From Undaria pinnatifida (taxonomy: Eukaryota; Sar; Phaeophyceae; Laminariales; Alariaceae): a DNA stretch of 64,000 nucleotides. Of the stretch, positions 22,854-33,997 are shown piece after piece. Where the stretch lies: assembly GCA_012845835.1 (NCBI GenBank), contig JABAKD010000023.1, forward strand, positions 24,259,046-24,323,045, read 5' to 3'. Under the pieces are notes generated by a model, which was not told the origin of the DNA, did no database searches, and saw nothing but the letters and a program-made list of their open reading frames with translations. Position numbers and translations under genes: made by a program. The stretch's first letter is position 1. Each line of letters opens with the position of its first letter.

Positions 22854-23244
22854 TCAACTGGCCACGGCCGCGCCTCGACATTCGTCTACGTTACGTTGGA
22901 TTCCTCGAGGAAGCGCACTGGCTATGTAAACTTGCAAGCACCAAGAGCCTCGTACGGCTCCCGTCGAAGTCGTGTAGCGCGCTGGGGGAAGAGGAAGTTT
23001 AATCGGTCCCGGGTCGTCCAGAAAGCGGACCAGGTATACCTTGTCCTCGGTAGTGCTCGCGCTGAATTTTTTCAAGCCACCACAAACCATCGTCTCCCTT
23101 GTACCAAAAGTGGGTTCCCTTAGGGAGTACTGTGTCATGGTAGCGACGGAGCCAATCGTCGCGGGGAACACAGGCGTAGCCCGGCGCTAGGAAACGTTCC
23201 CCGTTGTTGCGGGAGAGCTCACGCTGTGCCGCCCCGATCCACAT
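22854..23244 (-). pseudogene. GyB Tudor-like tail of pol
   Basis: Two overlapping minus-strand frames together give LPKGTHFWYKGDDGLWWLEK and, after a frameshift near 23,045, EDKVYLVRFLDDPGPIKLPL, followed by RGSWCLQV. The order (Gly-x-hydrophobic, Trp-Trp-Leu-x-Lys-I, YLVRFLDDPG) is that of a Tudor-like barrel. GyC has the corresponding segment in frame (GSYIYFKTTHAGWQLARVV then GSWCWHVH). Likely role: chromatin contact downstream of the chromodomain (inference). Confidence 0.5.
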
Positions 23245-23295
23245 TCGGCGGTAGAGGCGGTTGGTTTGGCGGTGCTGGTCCGGGGTTCCGGCCCA

Positions 23296-23796
23296 TTAAC
23301 GTAAGATGTGGGAGCGGGAGAGGTGAAGGTCCATTTCCCGCTCCCAGGAAGGCTCGGAGAGTCCCGCCCAATGCGTCTTGTGTACCACCGCGATGACGCC
23401 ACCTCGCCCCCGTACCGACCGATGACCAGTGATCTGCTCCACCTTCAGCCGTTGGAGGGGAGTCGAAACGTCGTCTTGAGTGATGTGGTACGGCGGGGAC
23501 TTCTTGGAAAAATTGTTGAGCACATACTGTGTCAGCCCCGCCGGTAGGTATTTGGGCAGGTCCCCGCAGTCGTGGGGGTCGGCACAGGGTTTGCAGCGCT
23601 CGATGGCCACACGCCGACGAGCGTCCGAACCAAGCAGGTAGCAAGGGAGATCAAAATAGAGGAGGTTACTCCAGTGCGGCGAAGCGTCCGGGGTCTCGGC
23701 GGCGGAGCAGGGACTGACGGCAAGGACCTTGTATGGGCCGGTCCAGTTAAGCGCGAGTTTGGCCTTGAGTACCTTGGCGTCGATGTTCGTCTTCAC
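23296..23796 (-). pseudogene. GyB integrase C-terminus with chromodomain
   Basis: NWTGPYKVLAV near the start is the GPY/F module. The middle has a Cys/His-rich stretch (ERCKPCADPHDCGDLPKYLP). The end reads LKVEQITGHRSVRGRGGVIA then a PSWEREMDL motif, the chromodomain layout (V-E-x-I strand, aromatic positions, xSWE/TWE, terminal helix). Chromodomains of chromoviruses steer integration towards marked nucleosomes. A frame break at about 23,800-23,825 separates this from the integrase core. Confidence 0.75.
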
Positions 23797-23823
23797 ATCC
23801 TGGCGGATGGTAGAGGCAGAATT

Positions 23824-25701
23824 TTATAAGCATGCCCAACCACCCACAGTGAAGTTAGGTGCTGGACGCAGCGCGTCGGCGATGGCAGAATTTCTGCGGT
23901 TAACACGGGAAACGGTGAGGGCGTGGTGTGTGCGGACAATGTCGTTCGCGCGCTTTTGCCGGTCGGTGTCCAAGTCGCAATAGGCCAGGTGGTCACGGGC
24001 CAGACTCTGGTGTCCCACGACACCTGTGCGGTCGAAACTCGTCAGGGGGAGTCGTGGGAGTCTGCCCATGTGGACTTCGTTGGGCGCCAAACCTGTCGCC
24101 GCGCTGACTGAATTGTTGTAAGCGAATTCGACGTGGGGAAGATGCAAGTCCCAATCGTTTTGTCGTTCGTTGACGACCATAGCCAGCATCTGGGCCACAA
24201 TGTGTTTTACCCGCTTAACGCCCCCGTTACTGTTAGGATGATAGGAGCTTGTAGCAAGCTTGCGTACACCCAACAGCTGATATACAGCTTGTGAAAGCTT
24301 GGAGCAGAACTGCAGTCCGTTGTCCGAGAGCATGTTGCGCGGGCACCCCCACAAGGGGATGTATTGTTTCACCAGGATGTTGGCTGTACTCTCCGCGGTG
24401 AACTCAGCGGCAGTGACGGGGAACATGTCGGCCCAATGACTGAAGCGATCGGTGAACAGCAGGATATAGGTGTTGCCTCGTGGTGTGGCCGAAAGGGGGC
24501 CGAAGCAGTCAACACTGACGGCGACACCTGGACCTTCCGGCAGAGGCATTGTGATGATGGGCCAGCGGACAGGCAGCCGTGGGGTTTTCCGCGCTTGGCA
24601 ATTCAAGCATTGGCAAAGCCACCACCGGGTGCACACATTCATGCCAATCCACCAATGAAAGCGCTCCAGCATGCGCAACGTGCGCGTGGTGCCAAGGTGA
24701 CAAGAGGCCGTCGAGTGACAAGTTTGCATAATCCAAGGGCGCATGAACCGGGGGACGTAGGTTCGAACTGACTCGTCGTTTAGCAGGCAAGCAACTCGTC
24801 CCACAGAGTTGGGTTTGTCAGACCTTGTTGGTGGCAGTGTCGGGTTACGGACGAGTAGGACGATGTCGTCGTCGGTAGTATGTAGTCGACCCTTATCCGC
24901 CAATTCCTTGATGTCTGAGAGGGATGGACGCTTGTGCGAGTGGTAGCACGCCAAAACGACGGGCGGCAGGACCGATGGCCGACCGATAGAGACGTAACGC
25001 ATCATGGCGTGGCATGTCGGCTCAGTGCGCTGCTCTCGCTTCCAATCGGTATGTGAATAACGCGCGACGGAATCAGCGAACCGCAATTCAGCAGCGTCAC
25101 CGAGGGCGTCATACCTTGTACGTGCAGTCGGCGTGTCGCCAGGAAAAGGCGTGAGTCGTAAGAGAGGAGTTCCCATATAGGCTCTGCGTGGTCGCGGTCG
25201 GACGGTAGTGGCACCGTGCGGACCGGCGAGTCGGCAAGAGAAGGGGTCGCGGCGGTCGAAGGGGTCGGCCGCGGCCGTGGAACTCGCGTCGGGGTTGTAC
25301 CTCGTCTGGAAGATGGCCGAGGGGCCCCGCCGGGCCCGAATCCATAATCTACAGCGGGGGTGCATTACCCGTTGTTGTCGCTGTTCGTCGGCACGTCGTC
25401 GACGACGGAGGGGCTGGAGTGCCAAGCATGGCGGAGTCGGACACAGTCGAACCGGTGGTCGCGGCGGGGGCCATCTCCTGTAAAGAACGCCAGCATAGAT
25501 AAGTCGGCTGTGCGATGGGCGTCGCTGCAGCCAGGGCTTCCGCGGAACCCGTGCCGCCCTCGATGGGTATGGCAAAAACCGAAGCGAAAACGGTGTCAGC
25601 GGCAGGTGAAATCGATCAGTGGCCGGTACAGCCTTCGGTAGTGGCGACGGAGGCAGAAGCACGAACGACGAATCTTCCCGGGGAAGCAGAAAGGCCGTCA
25701 A
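23824..25701 (-). pseudogene. GyB integrase, zinc domain and DDE core
   Basis: A 625-codon frame; the first ~200 residues are basic/proline-rich and probably not authentic coding. The zinc domain is CHSTASCHLG with CLNCQARK about 30 residues on. The core has Asp 398 (VSVDCFGPL), Asp 460 (LSDNGLQF), and at the catalytic Glu position Lys 496 (NGGVKRV; codon 24,214-24,216 on the complementary strand). GyD keeps Glu at this place, so the change is a GAG-to-AAG substitution in this copy. LAPNEVHMGRLPRLP closes the core. With Lys in the DDE triad the enzyme should be inactive. Confidence 0.85.
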
Positions 25702-25756
25702 TCCTTATACGTGGCTCGTGTGTGCGAAAATCGTGAAACGCGGTAGAGGTGATAGG

Positions 25757-25912
25757 GAGCCCACCCAAGGCAGCATGTTCAGTGCGGGGCACGAGTCCAC
25801 CCAAGACAGTGATTTTGGCTAGGGGTTCGAGTCCACCCAAAGCTGTGCTTTCGGTGTGGGGCACGAGCCCACCCAAGACAGTGTTTTCGGCGAGGACGCG
25901 AGTCCACCCAAA
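25757..25912. repeat. 36-bp minisatellite in GyB
   Basis: About 4.3 units of GAGYCCACCCAAGACAGTG-type sequence, each 36 bp (12 codons). The same array is in GyD at 62,597-62,750. It lies between RNase H and integrase. Confidence 0.85.
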
Positions 25913-26175
25913 CCGACCCCTGGGATCGGCGAAGAGGGAGTGCGCAGCCCGCGGGTCCGTAGGAGGTAGATACCGCTTTCTCCAACGGGGTTGGGGCTTG
26001 GCAACCCCACGGGGTTGAGGTTTGGCATGCCACTGCGGTCGTACTCCGTAGTAGGCTCTGGAAAACGGGCCAGAAAAATCGGCGATGCCGTTGGCGCTGC
26101 TTTTGCGGTGCTCGAGTGTGCAATCGAATGCGGTGACGAACTCAAGCTACCGCTGGACTCGTGCATTAAGGGTCC

Positions 26176-26418
26176 CTACTTTGCCAGTGCTCTCCTGTGT
26201 CTTGTGGCCGAAGACTTTGCGGAACTTTGTTCTTCACAGTACCCTCGGAGGTGTTTGGGAGCCCAAACAATGCTGCCGGTCCCCAAATCTAGAGGCGTCC
26301 AGTGCCTCTCCGAGTCGGGCGTTGCTCGACTGATATACGCGTTTTTTATAGTGAACGAAACGTCGTCCAGCGTCGCAGTACCCTTGACGAAACAGGGGGC
26401 CGTGGTCTGACAGCGCAA
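26176..26418 (-). pseudogene. GyB RNase H remnant
   Basis: NAYISRATPDSERHWTPLDL followed by GTGSIVWAPKHLRGY matches the gypsy RNase H segment around the catalytic Glu (consensus: AYxSRxLxxxExxYxxxExExLAxVWAxxxxRxY), with Asp or Gly where Glu is expected. The flanking Asp-containing strands were not found in frame. GyD has a comparable remnant at 62,983-63,288. Confidence 0.6.
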
Positions 26419-26851
26419 AGTCAGGGGCGACGCCAGAAGCTGTCTCTAAACCTACACGGATTTTAATTGGCCAACGCGCCCGAGAAATAGGTCGGAAACG
26501 CCGAAGGAGAAGCTTTGCGAGCGCTGGCCGCTGTTAACGGTCCGGTTGCGGCGCGGACGAGATTTCTTGGTTCTTTCATTCGCAGTGCAGGTGCGGAACC
26601 GACTAGGGGAGGCCGGGTGCGCCGACCCGGTCTCATTATCGCAAATAGCTTCGCGAACGGCAGAAAGTGCCTCACCGAGCAAGTTTTTCCTCTCCCCTGG
26701 CATGGGCTGTTGGACCTGGGACCATCCGCCCGGGGACCAATGCCCCACACTGGGTACAGAGGGCTGGATTCAGCCAGAAGCTTGTTATCAGAGCTCAAAA
26801 GGTTATTTTTGTTTTGGCTGGATTCTGCGTGAATTTGGCGTAGATGCCAGA

Positions 26852-27130
26852 TTACACGGCGTTTTGCTTCTCCCCGTCCCCAACAGCGGAGTCAAAGTTG
26901 TGCACGCCTCGATCGATTCGTTTGCGTGTGCTTGGACGAGGCGACGACATGATGAGCCCCACTGCTCGATGGTCTTGCAACAACTTGGTCTTTTCGGCCA
27001 TCATGTGCTGCTCCGCGCAAGAATATAGTACGTCGTCCACGGCAAACGGCGAAGGGGACCACGGTGAAAAATAGGATGGGGGCTGCCAATAACACCACTT
27101 TGTCTGTGGAGTATTCGAGAGAAGGGTCAA
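26852..27130 (-). pseudogene. GyB RT palm remnant (VDD box)
   Basis: On the minus strand, PFAVDDVLYSCAEQHMMAEK followed by TKLL resembles the RT motif YxDDhhhxSxxxxEHhxxhxxhh; the two Asp codons are at 27,032-27,037. Upstream fingers/palm motifs are missing and replaced by tandem repeats. It is a relic of the polymerase. Confidence 0.55.
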
Positions 27131-27156
27131 AAGCCGTGTTGAAATTTGTGCCTACA

Positions 27157-27720
27157 ATGTCCCCGCCCAGGAACACCAGGCCTCGGGAGCACGACGCGAA
27201 TCCGAACCCGTGGTGTCTCGCCTCGGGTCTTTCTTCGCTCGTTGGCGGAACAGCGCGAGAATCCACTATAACTGCGCCCGAAAAATGGCAAAAACCGACG
27301 GTGCCGACCCGTCGGTAGCCTCGTTGGACATTTATGGGTCTGCATCTGTCCTCGGCTCTTTGGGCCTGTAGTGTCCCCTTGCGGGAGCACCAGGCCTCGG
27401 GAGCAAGATGCGAGTCCGAACCTGGGGTTTCACGCCTCGGGTCCTCCTCACTCACTGGCAGAAACTCGTAAGAAGCCGCCCTCGCTGCACCCGAAAAAGA
27501 GTCCAACACCGACGGTGCCAACCCGTCGGTAGCCTCGTTGAGCATTTGGGTCTGCAATGTCCCCCTCTGGGAACACCAGTCCATGGCTCTTTGGGCCTGT
27601 AGTGTCCCCCTCAGGAACACCAGGCCTCGGGAGCACGACGCGAGTCCGAACCCACGGTTTCTCGCGTCGTGGCCTCTTCGCTTTATGGCGTATAATCGCA
27701 AGAAAACCTCTCTAACTGCG
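27157..27720. repeat. ~215-230-bp tandem repeat in GyB
   Basis: CCAGGCCTCGGGAGCA recurs at 27,176, 27,390 and 27,620, each followed by CGCGAGTCCGAACC-type sequence and a GACGGTGCC...CGTCGGTAGCCTCGTTG block. There are three diverged units and a partial one. It occupies the place of the RT N-terminal half. The 269-codon minus-strand frame across it is repeat-derived except for its end. Confidence 0.75.
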
Positions 27721-27779
27721 CCCGAAGGGGCAGGGGGTCTGAGCTGTTTCTGCTTGACGAGAGGCGCGATTCTTCCGTA

Positions 27780-28280
27780 AATTTACGGGAATAGCGTCCA
27801 GCTGATCAGGCTGGAGGCCGTGGAGTCACCACTGGCCCGTCGCGCAGTGTCGGACCTTCTTCCTGTGCCACTGGGGCAGATGTAGCCTGAAACACGTGGG
27901 TTAGCGTGTTGAAAGACGAAGCAGGGTCCGTAGACTTTGTGGGCGTCTTCTGGAGCGGGGCTCGGGAGAGTGACAAAAATCTTTTTACTCGAGGAAGCTC
28001 TTTTCCGTTATGCCTCTTGGAGAAGGGAGACGAGGTAGCTAATCTTGTCGACTCCTCCTTGACGGAAAAAACTGACAGAGCTCCCGCTGTTATCGCGAGC
28101 AAACACCGGATAGAGCCTCGTAAATATCTCGGTGTTTTAGTGTTGGCCTTCCCACACCTCAAACCGACCTCCACCGCCTGGTCAGGGAGAGGGGGGGATG
28201 AACACATACGCGTAAAAAGGCGACGCGCCGTCGCCGCAAGCTATATTGTTGCGCGACGCGTGCCTGGGGGGGGAGCGCGC
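27780..28280 (-). other. GyB region where protease is expected
   Basis: By position the retropepsin should be here. I could not find a DTG/DSG active-site motif in any frame. Short frames only. Confidence 0.35.
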
Positions 28281-28450
28281 ACAGCGCAGGCTCCCGTGCC
28301 ATGGTTAATGGGGGCGGCGTTTGGAGCGCGTACTCCGATTGCTGAGTTTATGCCGCGGCTGAAGGAAACGGCGGTGGAAACGCGGTTCCCGTCGCTGAAC
28401 TCAGACCATGACCGAGGAGAACGTCGCTGGAAGCGCGCGTTCTCGACGTC
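28280..28450 (-). repeat. Dispersed repeat R2, copy 2
   Basis: Reverse-complement relative of 3,735-3,890. On the minus strand it reads AINSAIGV-like and AAPINHGTG peptides, paralleling VNSSMGV and AAPLNHGTG of copy 1. It lies just after the gag zinc knuckle, so it may be an insertion into GyB or a piece of GyB that also occurs alone. Confidence 0.5.
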
Positions 28451-28527
28451 GAAAAACAAAAAAAAAGAATAAAAAATTACCTGGCTGGGGAAAACCACGC
28501 TCGAAATGCGAGTTCCCGCCGCCGGTA

Positions 28528-29090
28528 CTACGCCGTGAGAATCGTCCGCAGACGGCGTAGAGCCCGTGGGCTTTTGACAGAGGCAACCTGTGCTGCGTTA
28601 CTGGACAGGATAGCCACAGAACACTGGCATCTTCTGAAACCAAAATAGGTACCCCCCGACAGTGTTGTCGACGGTGCCGTACCGCCGTCGAGCTGTCGAT
28701 TGCCGTTACGGAATGTGCCAGGGTGGCGCGCGAGTGTATTTTCGCCCGGGTTGTGGGCGGCTCCAAAGCGCACTCGAGGAGCAGGAGCATGGGCAAAAGA
28801 GGCGGGCGAGCGCAGGATACCACCATGGTGATCCGACGTGTATGTGGTATCGTTGTGACAGTTTACCTGGCCCTGGTCCTGAAAGATGGCGACGATTTGT
28901 CTTGTGGTTGTTCGGGCGAGAAGATTTGTCGTCTCGGCGGTAGCAGACCATGCTTGTGTGTCAACGTCGGTGTGCGTCATCGTCGCATGGCCAAGTTCAG
29001 GGTTCAAGCAGCCACTCGCAGTAATGAAAGGATGCCTACAATGCTTGATGGAATGATTGTCTTCGTGGCACTTGAGGCAAAGCCCCCGGT
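28528..29090 (-). pseudogene. GyB Gag nucleocapsid with CCHC knuckle
   Basis: CLKCHEDNHSIKHC at 29,038-29,079 (minus strand) is a C-x2-C-x4-H-x4-C zinc knuckle, which binds element RNA. Ser/Thr/Pro-rich sequence follows. It is in frame with the 160-codon open stretch ending at 28,528. Confidence 0.7.
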
Positions 29091-29247
29091 TTACTCGCAG
29101 GGCATCAGCGCGAAGTGAAAGGAGACCGCTCCAAAAAGGGGAGGGTCATCTGTCTTAAACGAGGCCTTAACGGCAAAAAATTCTGCATAATGATGCTCTT
29201 CTAGTGGCCAGCAGTTTGATGTGTGGTCAAGCCAAGGGTCAGATGAA

Positions 29248-29742
29248 TCATCGATGGGCATGACGGTTGATCGATGGCTCGATCCCGTCTGCCACGAAAG
29301 CGACTGGGACGGCACTCGGCCCTGGCCGTGCCCATGATCGGCGGGCCAGGGCCCCGACGGGGCGGATGATCGCGCTCCTATCGAAGAAACAGGGAGAGAA
29401 AAAAAACGTTTCGCCATTGACGGCAGGTGTCTTATTAGTCACTAAAAGCCCGCCACATAGCATCCAACGAGGCGTATGGCTGCGGGTCCGTTGCCTTCGA
29501 ACCAGGGTACAACGCAGGCAGGAGAGCCGGAAATTTCTCATTCGCCGCCACCCGAACCACTCCAACACCACATCCGTCCCCGGAGACCAAACACGCTCAC
29601 TCCCCGTAGCGGTCGGCACAAGTTCGCGAAACTCCCGACTGAAATCAGGAAAAGGTGCGCCGTTACACATCCCAAAAGTATGCAACTTAGTGTAGCCCTC
29701 CTCCGTGTCAACCCCGTCGAAGTCCGTGATCAGCAGACGCAA
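29248..29742 (-). pseudogene. GyB Gag capsid segment
   Basis: The frame begins MRLLITDFDGVDTEEGYTKL and contains SPGTDVVLE, then changes to an Arg/Cys-rich reading suggesting a frameshift near 29,560. By position it lies between the Gag N-terminus and the knuckle. Assignment as capsid is by position and general character, not by a diagnostic motif. Confidence 0.4.
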
Positions 29743-29827
29743 CAGGAGGGTGAAAGCCTCAGGCCCAGATGCTCATCTTGCCATGGCTCTTGACACTTCT
29801 TGCTTGCTACCACGGCCATCTCGCTGT

Positions 29828-30098
29828 AGACCAGGGCTACGGTAGGGGGTGTGCCCCGGTTCTCACTGGTGTGTTTGAGCCAGTCGCACGAGTGACTCTG
29901 TACCTCACCGATAAAAATGGTTTAGGCACTTGGTTTGGCGCAGCTTAGATGACCATTGCATTGCAGATTGATTTCGTCGATATAAAACATGAAGAAAACG
30001 TAAGATCGCAAAAGAACGAAGGGGTTACTCGCGCGAGTGACCCCTAGCCACTGAAAATCAAGGACGAAAAAGGGACCCCCCTACCGTAGCCTGGGTCT
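29828..30098. mobile_element. MITE-like element, copy 2, inside GyB gag
   Basis: 271 bp. Ends share GGCTACGGTAGGGG in inverted orientation, extended outward by AGACC. Related to copy 1 (7,281-7,545) throughout, including GGGGTTACTCGCGCGAGTGA near the right end. It separates the two halves of GyB gag, so it inserted after GyB did. Confidence 0.75.
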
Positions 30099-30108
30099 GT
30101 GGTCGTCC

Positions 30109-31363
30109 GTGGTCGAGAACGAAGACGAGTGGGAGGAGGTTGACGAGCCGTCCCACGCTAAACGTCATCTCGCGCCATTCCTCCGTCCTCCATTACCTCC
30201 GCCAGAGCTGCGGCCAACTGCCCCGGTTGTTGGACCAAAGTTGCCCCCTCGGCGGCGCCCTCAGGCACACCAGCACCCGATGTGCTGTCACCCCCGCGCC
30301 GGTGGTGGTGGTCGCCACCCCCGCCATTTTGGCCGCCACCCCACGGTTGCGGTCCCCGCGGTCGCGACTGTCGCTGCGTCGCTGTTTCCCCCGGTTTCAT
30401 TCTGCCAATTCTTCCTCCGGGGTTCTGCCAAAAGACAGGGTCGGGGTCCTCGTCGTGGGCTATCAGCAGGGCCTTGACGAGGGCAAGGGTCGAGGCGGCT
30501 CTCGTTTGTCTAGCATAGGGCGTACAATCCACGCGAGCCCAGGCTACTTTCACTGGGGACGTCCGCTTGCCGCAACGCCGGCCTCTCTGACGGGAGGAGG
30601 GCGCAGGCCGTTTCCACCACCGCGGTCGCCAACGCTGAGGAGACGTCTACTCTCGGTGCAGACGCCATGCACGCGACGATGCCCTTGAAGAAGGCGTCGT
30701 TTCCGAGTCGTGGTCGCTGGGATGCGACACCTTGCGGGCGCGACGAAGGCAAGGGGGCCGCGGTAGCTCCCGCCGCAGCCGACACAACTGATTGGGCGAG
30801 GGCTTGTTGCGCCCTCTTCGCTACCAGGGACGTCTCCCGTGCAGCGGTCTTCGCCTGCTCGATATCTTCGTCAAGCCGACGTTGGCGTGCTATCGTCTGG
30901 TTGGCATCGTCGAGCGCCCGCTGGGCCCGCGCCGCCGCGTATGCCAAATCCAAGGGGGCGGCATGGGCGCCCCGGTCCCGGGAGCTCTAGGGGTGGCGCT
31001 CTGTCGAGCGCGGAGAGCCCAGGTGGCGGCGGTGGTGCCCTGTCGAGCGCGGGGGGGGGCAGCTGGTGGCGCTCCCCCGGGGCTGGCGAGAGCTGGCGTC
31101 GAGACGCCCGAGACCGAGTCCGGTAGGGGTTGGTCCGTCTTCTTCTCAGCGCGAACCAGCGAATCGACCCGCTTGGTTGGTGGGAACGGGTGGAGGTATG
31201 TTGCTCCGTCTTCTGTCTCGTCACCGGAACCCGCCTCCGGTGGTTCCCCCCGCCTCGAGTCGCGGGATCTTGAGCGAGCTCTCTCTGTCTCGTGGGCATC
31301 CAGGTTGGGGTGCGTGGAAAACCTCAGCCTGCCCCGAGTAGCCCGCTTCCTCACTGGTAGACA
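30109..31363 (-). pseudogene. GyB Gag N-terminal part
   Basis: On the minus strand, after an ATG at about 31,361-31,363 (MSTSEEAGYSGQ), frames read a charged coiled-coil-like segment (AAARAQRALDDANQTIARQR then RLDEDIEQAKTAARE) and Gly/Arg/His-rich sequence towards 30,158. Several frame changes occur. GyC Gag has a similar coiled-coil followed by Gly-rich sequence, which supports the call. Confidence 0.55.
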
Positions 31364-31539
31364 TGTTGCTTGTTGTCTGTATGGAGGGCAGCGGAAGGAG
31401 GGGGTGTGGGGGAAGGTGGCGGGATGGGAACGACGCGTTAAGAAGGTATGGAGGCAGATATTTTGTTGTGGTGTCACTGCTGTAAGTAGCGATATATCTG
31501 TGTTTCAGCAAACAGCAAGATATGGGCCTCGACTCCGTC

Positions 31540-32700
31540 CAGCATCAGTGATGGTAGCAGCCACGCCAACTGGCCGTATAAAAGGAGTACAGCAGTAAGA
31601 AGGGTACCATCCACCAAAACCGCAACATAAGAGCAGCGCCCAGTCTGACCGTAGGGTATACGGGTAACGCCCGCACGAACCGCAGTAAAAGCAGCCAAAA
31701 ATGGACAGCACTGACGCTAACCGCAGTGCGGGGGGTACAACACAGTAAAGGTACGTCTGCAGCCATCGCACTTAAACAGGCATCAGCGTCGCCCAAATCG
31801 CCCACGGCCATCGTACCAAAACGGGCAGCATTTAACCTAGGTGCAGTGTAAGGGGGCATGACACAGTAAAAGGTTGCACAAGAAGCCCATGCCCATCGCA
31901 CCGAAACAGGCAGCATTTAACCGAGGTGCAGTGTAGGAGGTAGCACAATAAAGGTTCGCCCAATACGCCGACGCTCATCGTACCAAAACAGGCAGCATTT
32001 AACCTAGGTGTAGCGTAGGGGGTAGCACAGTGAAGGGTCGCCCAACACGCCGACACTCATCGCACCAAAACAGGCAGCATTCAACCTAGGTGTAGTGTAG
32101 GGGTGGAAGCACAGTCAAGGGTCGCCCAACACGCCGACACTCATCGCACCAAAACAGGCAGCATTTCACCTAGGTGTAGTGTAGGGGGGTAGCACAGTGA
32201 AAGGTCACCCAACACGCCGACACCCATCGCACCAAAACAGGCAGCGTTTATCCCATGCACAGTGTAGGGGGGCAGCACAGTAAAGGGTCGTCTGACACGT
32301 CGACGCTCATCGCACCAAAGCAGGTAGTTTACCCTAGGTGCAGTGTAGGGTGAAGTACAATAAAGGTTCGCCCCGCCAACCATATAAAAAACGGGTAGCA
32401 TCCGCCCCAACAGTAGTGTAGGAGGGGGTAGGACGGTAGAGGATCGCGCACCAACCGTAAAAAAACGGGAAGCACCCGCCCCAACCGTAGTGTAGGGGAG
32501 GGGGGTAGCACAGTGAAGGATCGCGTAGCCAACCGTATAAAAACGGGCAGCATCTGCCCCCACAGTAGTGTAGGGGGGGGTAGGACAGTATAGGTTCGCG
32601 CACCAACCGTTTAAAAAACGGGCAGTATAACCCCCCGAACAAAGTAGCTCCCCCCAACCGCACTAAAGGGGGGCGGTCGCGCCTACAGTAGTGCTGATTG
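31540..32700. repeat. ~82-bp tandem array in GyB leader
   Basis: About fourteen diverged units with ACCAAAACAGGCAGCATTTA and a TAGTGTAGGGG box; regular 82-83-bp spacing from 31,816 to about 32,310, then shorter (~65-70 bp) variants to 32,700. It produces Cys/Tyr/Leu-rich spurious frames on the minus strand. Confidence 0.8.
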
Positions 32701-33130
32701 CTGCAGTATCACTGCTGTGTTAACAGGTAACGGCAATTTCAACCGCACCAAGATGGGTAGTGTAGTACCAACACCAGCTGTAGAAAAGATGTGTACGCCC
32801 ACAGTCGAATAGAAAGACTGTTTGCCCCCAAAGGTACCAAAAGGGCTGATCTCCGCTGCACTATTAAAAGCTGTGAAGCGCAGTATCCCCGCGAACTGTG
32901 TAGTAGGCGCTCTGTAACGGGCAGTAGCTGTCCGAACATGTGCAGAGAAGAAGAAAAAAATCCAGCGTAGACCCTAGCATTATCGTAGGGCAGCACATGT
33001 ACCAACAGCAGCAGAAAGGCAGCGTTTGCGCCTACAGTAGTAGAGTGCTCAGCATCTCCGCCAACTGTAAACCGCATTGCAATTGACAGTACCCGTCGTG
33101 ACAGCTGCAAAAACAAGAAGCAGCATTTAT
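32701..33130. other. GyB leader between arrays
   Basis: Non-repetitive or very diverged leader DNA with no motif. Confidence 0.4.
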
Positions 33131-33374
33131 CCTAGCAGCATCGTGGAACCCTGTAATCGTTTTTGCAGCATTTAGCCTAGCAGCATTGTGGAGCCCCGTA
33201 AATTTGTTTGCAGCATTCATCCTAGCAACGTTGTGGAACCCTGTAAAAATGTTCGCAGCATTTATCCTAGCAGCATTGTGGAGTCCCGTAAAATCATTTG
33301 CAGCATTCATCCTAGCAGCGTTGTGGAACCCCGTAAACATTTTTGCAGCATTCATCCTAGCAGCATTGTGGAGG
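33131..33374. repeat. 45-bp tandem array in GyB leader
   Basis: Five full units and a partial one, each 45 bp, CCTAGCAGCATTGTGGA...GCAGCATT. The period is 15 codons and both strands stay open across it (minus-strand reading repeats NAAxxFTGFHNAAR). Confidence 0.9.
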
Positions 33375-33997
33375 GGCAGCCAACGAACCGGCAGGAAGAC
33401 GGCCTAACGCCCGGACAGCTGAAAAAAAAATACGTACCCACTCCCACCGATAAAGGGACAGTTACGTTGACAGCAGTGCAGAGTGCCGCACTGTCGAAGC
33501 TGTGCCCACACAGAAAGTGGTGTTATAGTCCCCGCGTACCCGTGAATGGTGGAATATAGGGCATCGCACACGCCATCAGCCTTGCCCAAAAAACGGCCGC
33601 ACAGAGTTTCAGCGTTCACTAGATTCAAGTCCTAGTTACGGGGGGGCCAGGACGAAAAAAACCTCTCGAATCGAACTTGCAAGGAGCACTCGCACAACAG
33701 TGGAGGGTGTCAGAGCTGCGGTGCTGTAACTGTGGACGCTGGGGCAGTGAAGGGTCGAGCTATGTGGGGGATGGGCAGGAGCAAAATAGGCGGCTTGGCG
33801 GCTGTACAGTGACCTCTACAGCAGAGAATCCGGCGGTATATGGCATGCATTGACATCGAGCCCATTATGCTGCGCTGTAGTTGGTACCTCTGCAAAAATG
33901 ATGGTGGTTGAAGCTACGCGACGCACAGTAGTAGTGGAACGCTGTTGATCGAGAAAGATCGGAGAGGGGTCCGAGGTGCGTCAAATTTGTAGCTGTA

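Noticed and set aside
31500-32663. Several Cys/Tyr/Leu-rich minus-strand ORFs
   Set aside because: All are readings of the ~82-bp tandem array and repeat themselves with it.
31540-33374. CRISPR-like array
   Set aside because: Repeats are contiguous without unique spacers and lie in a eukaryotic retroelement leader.
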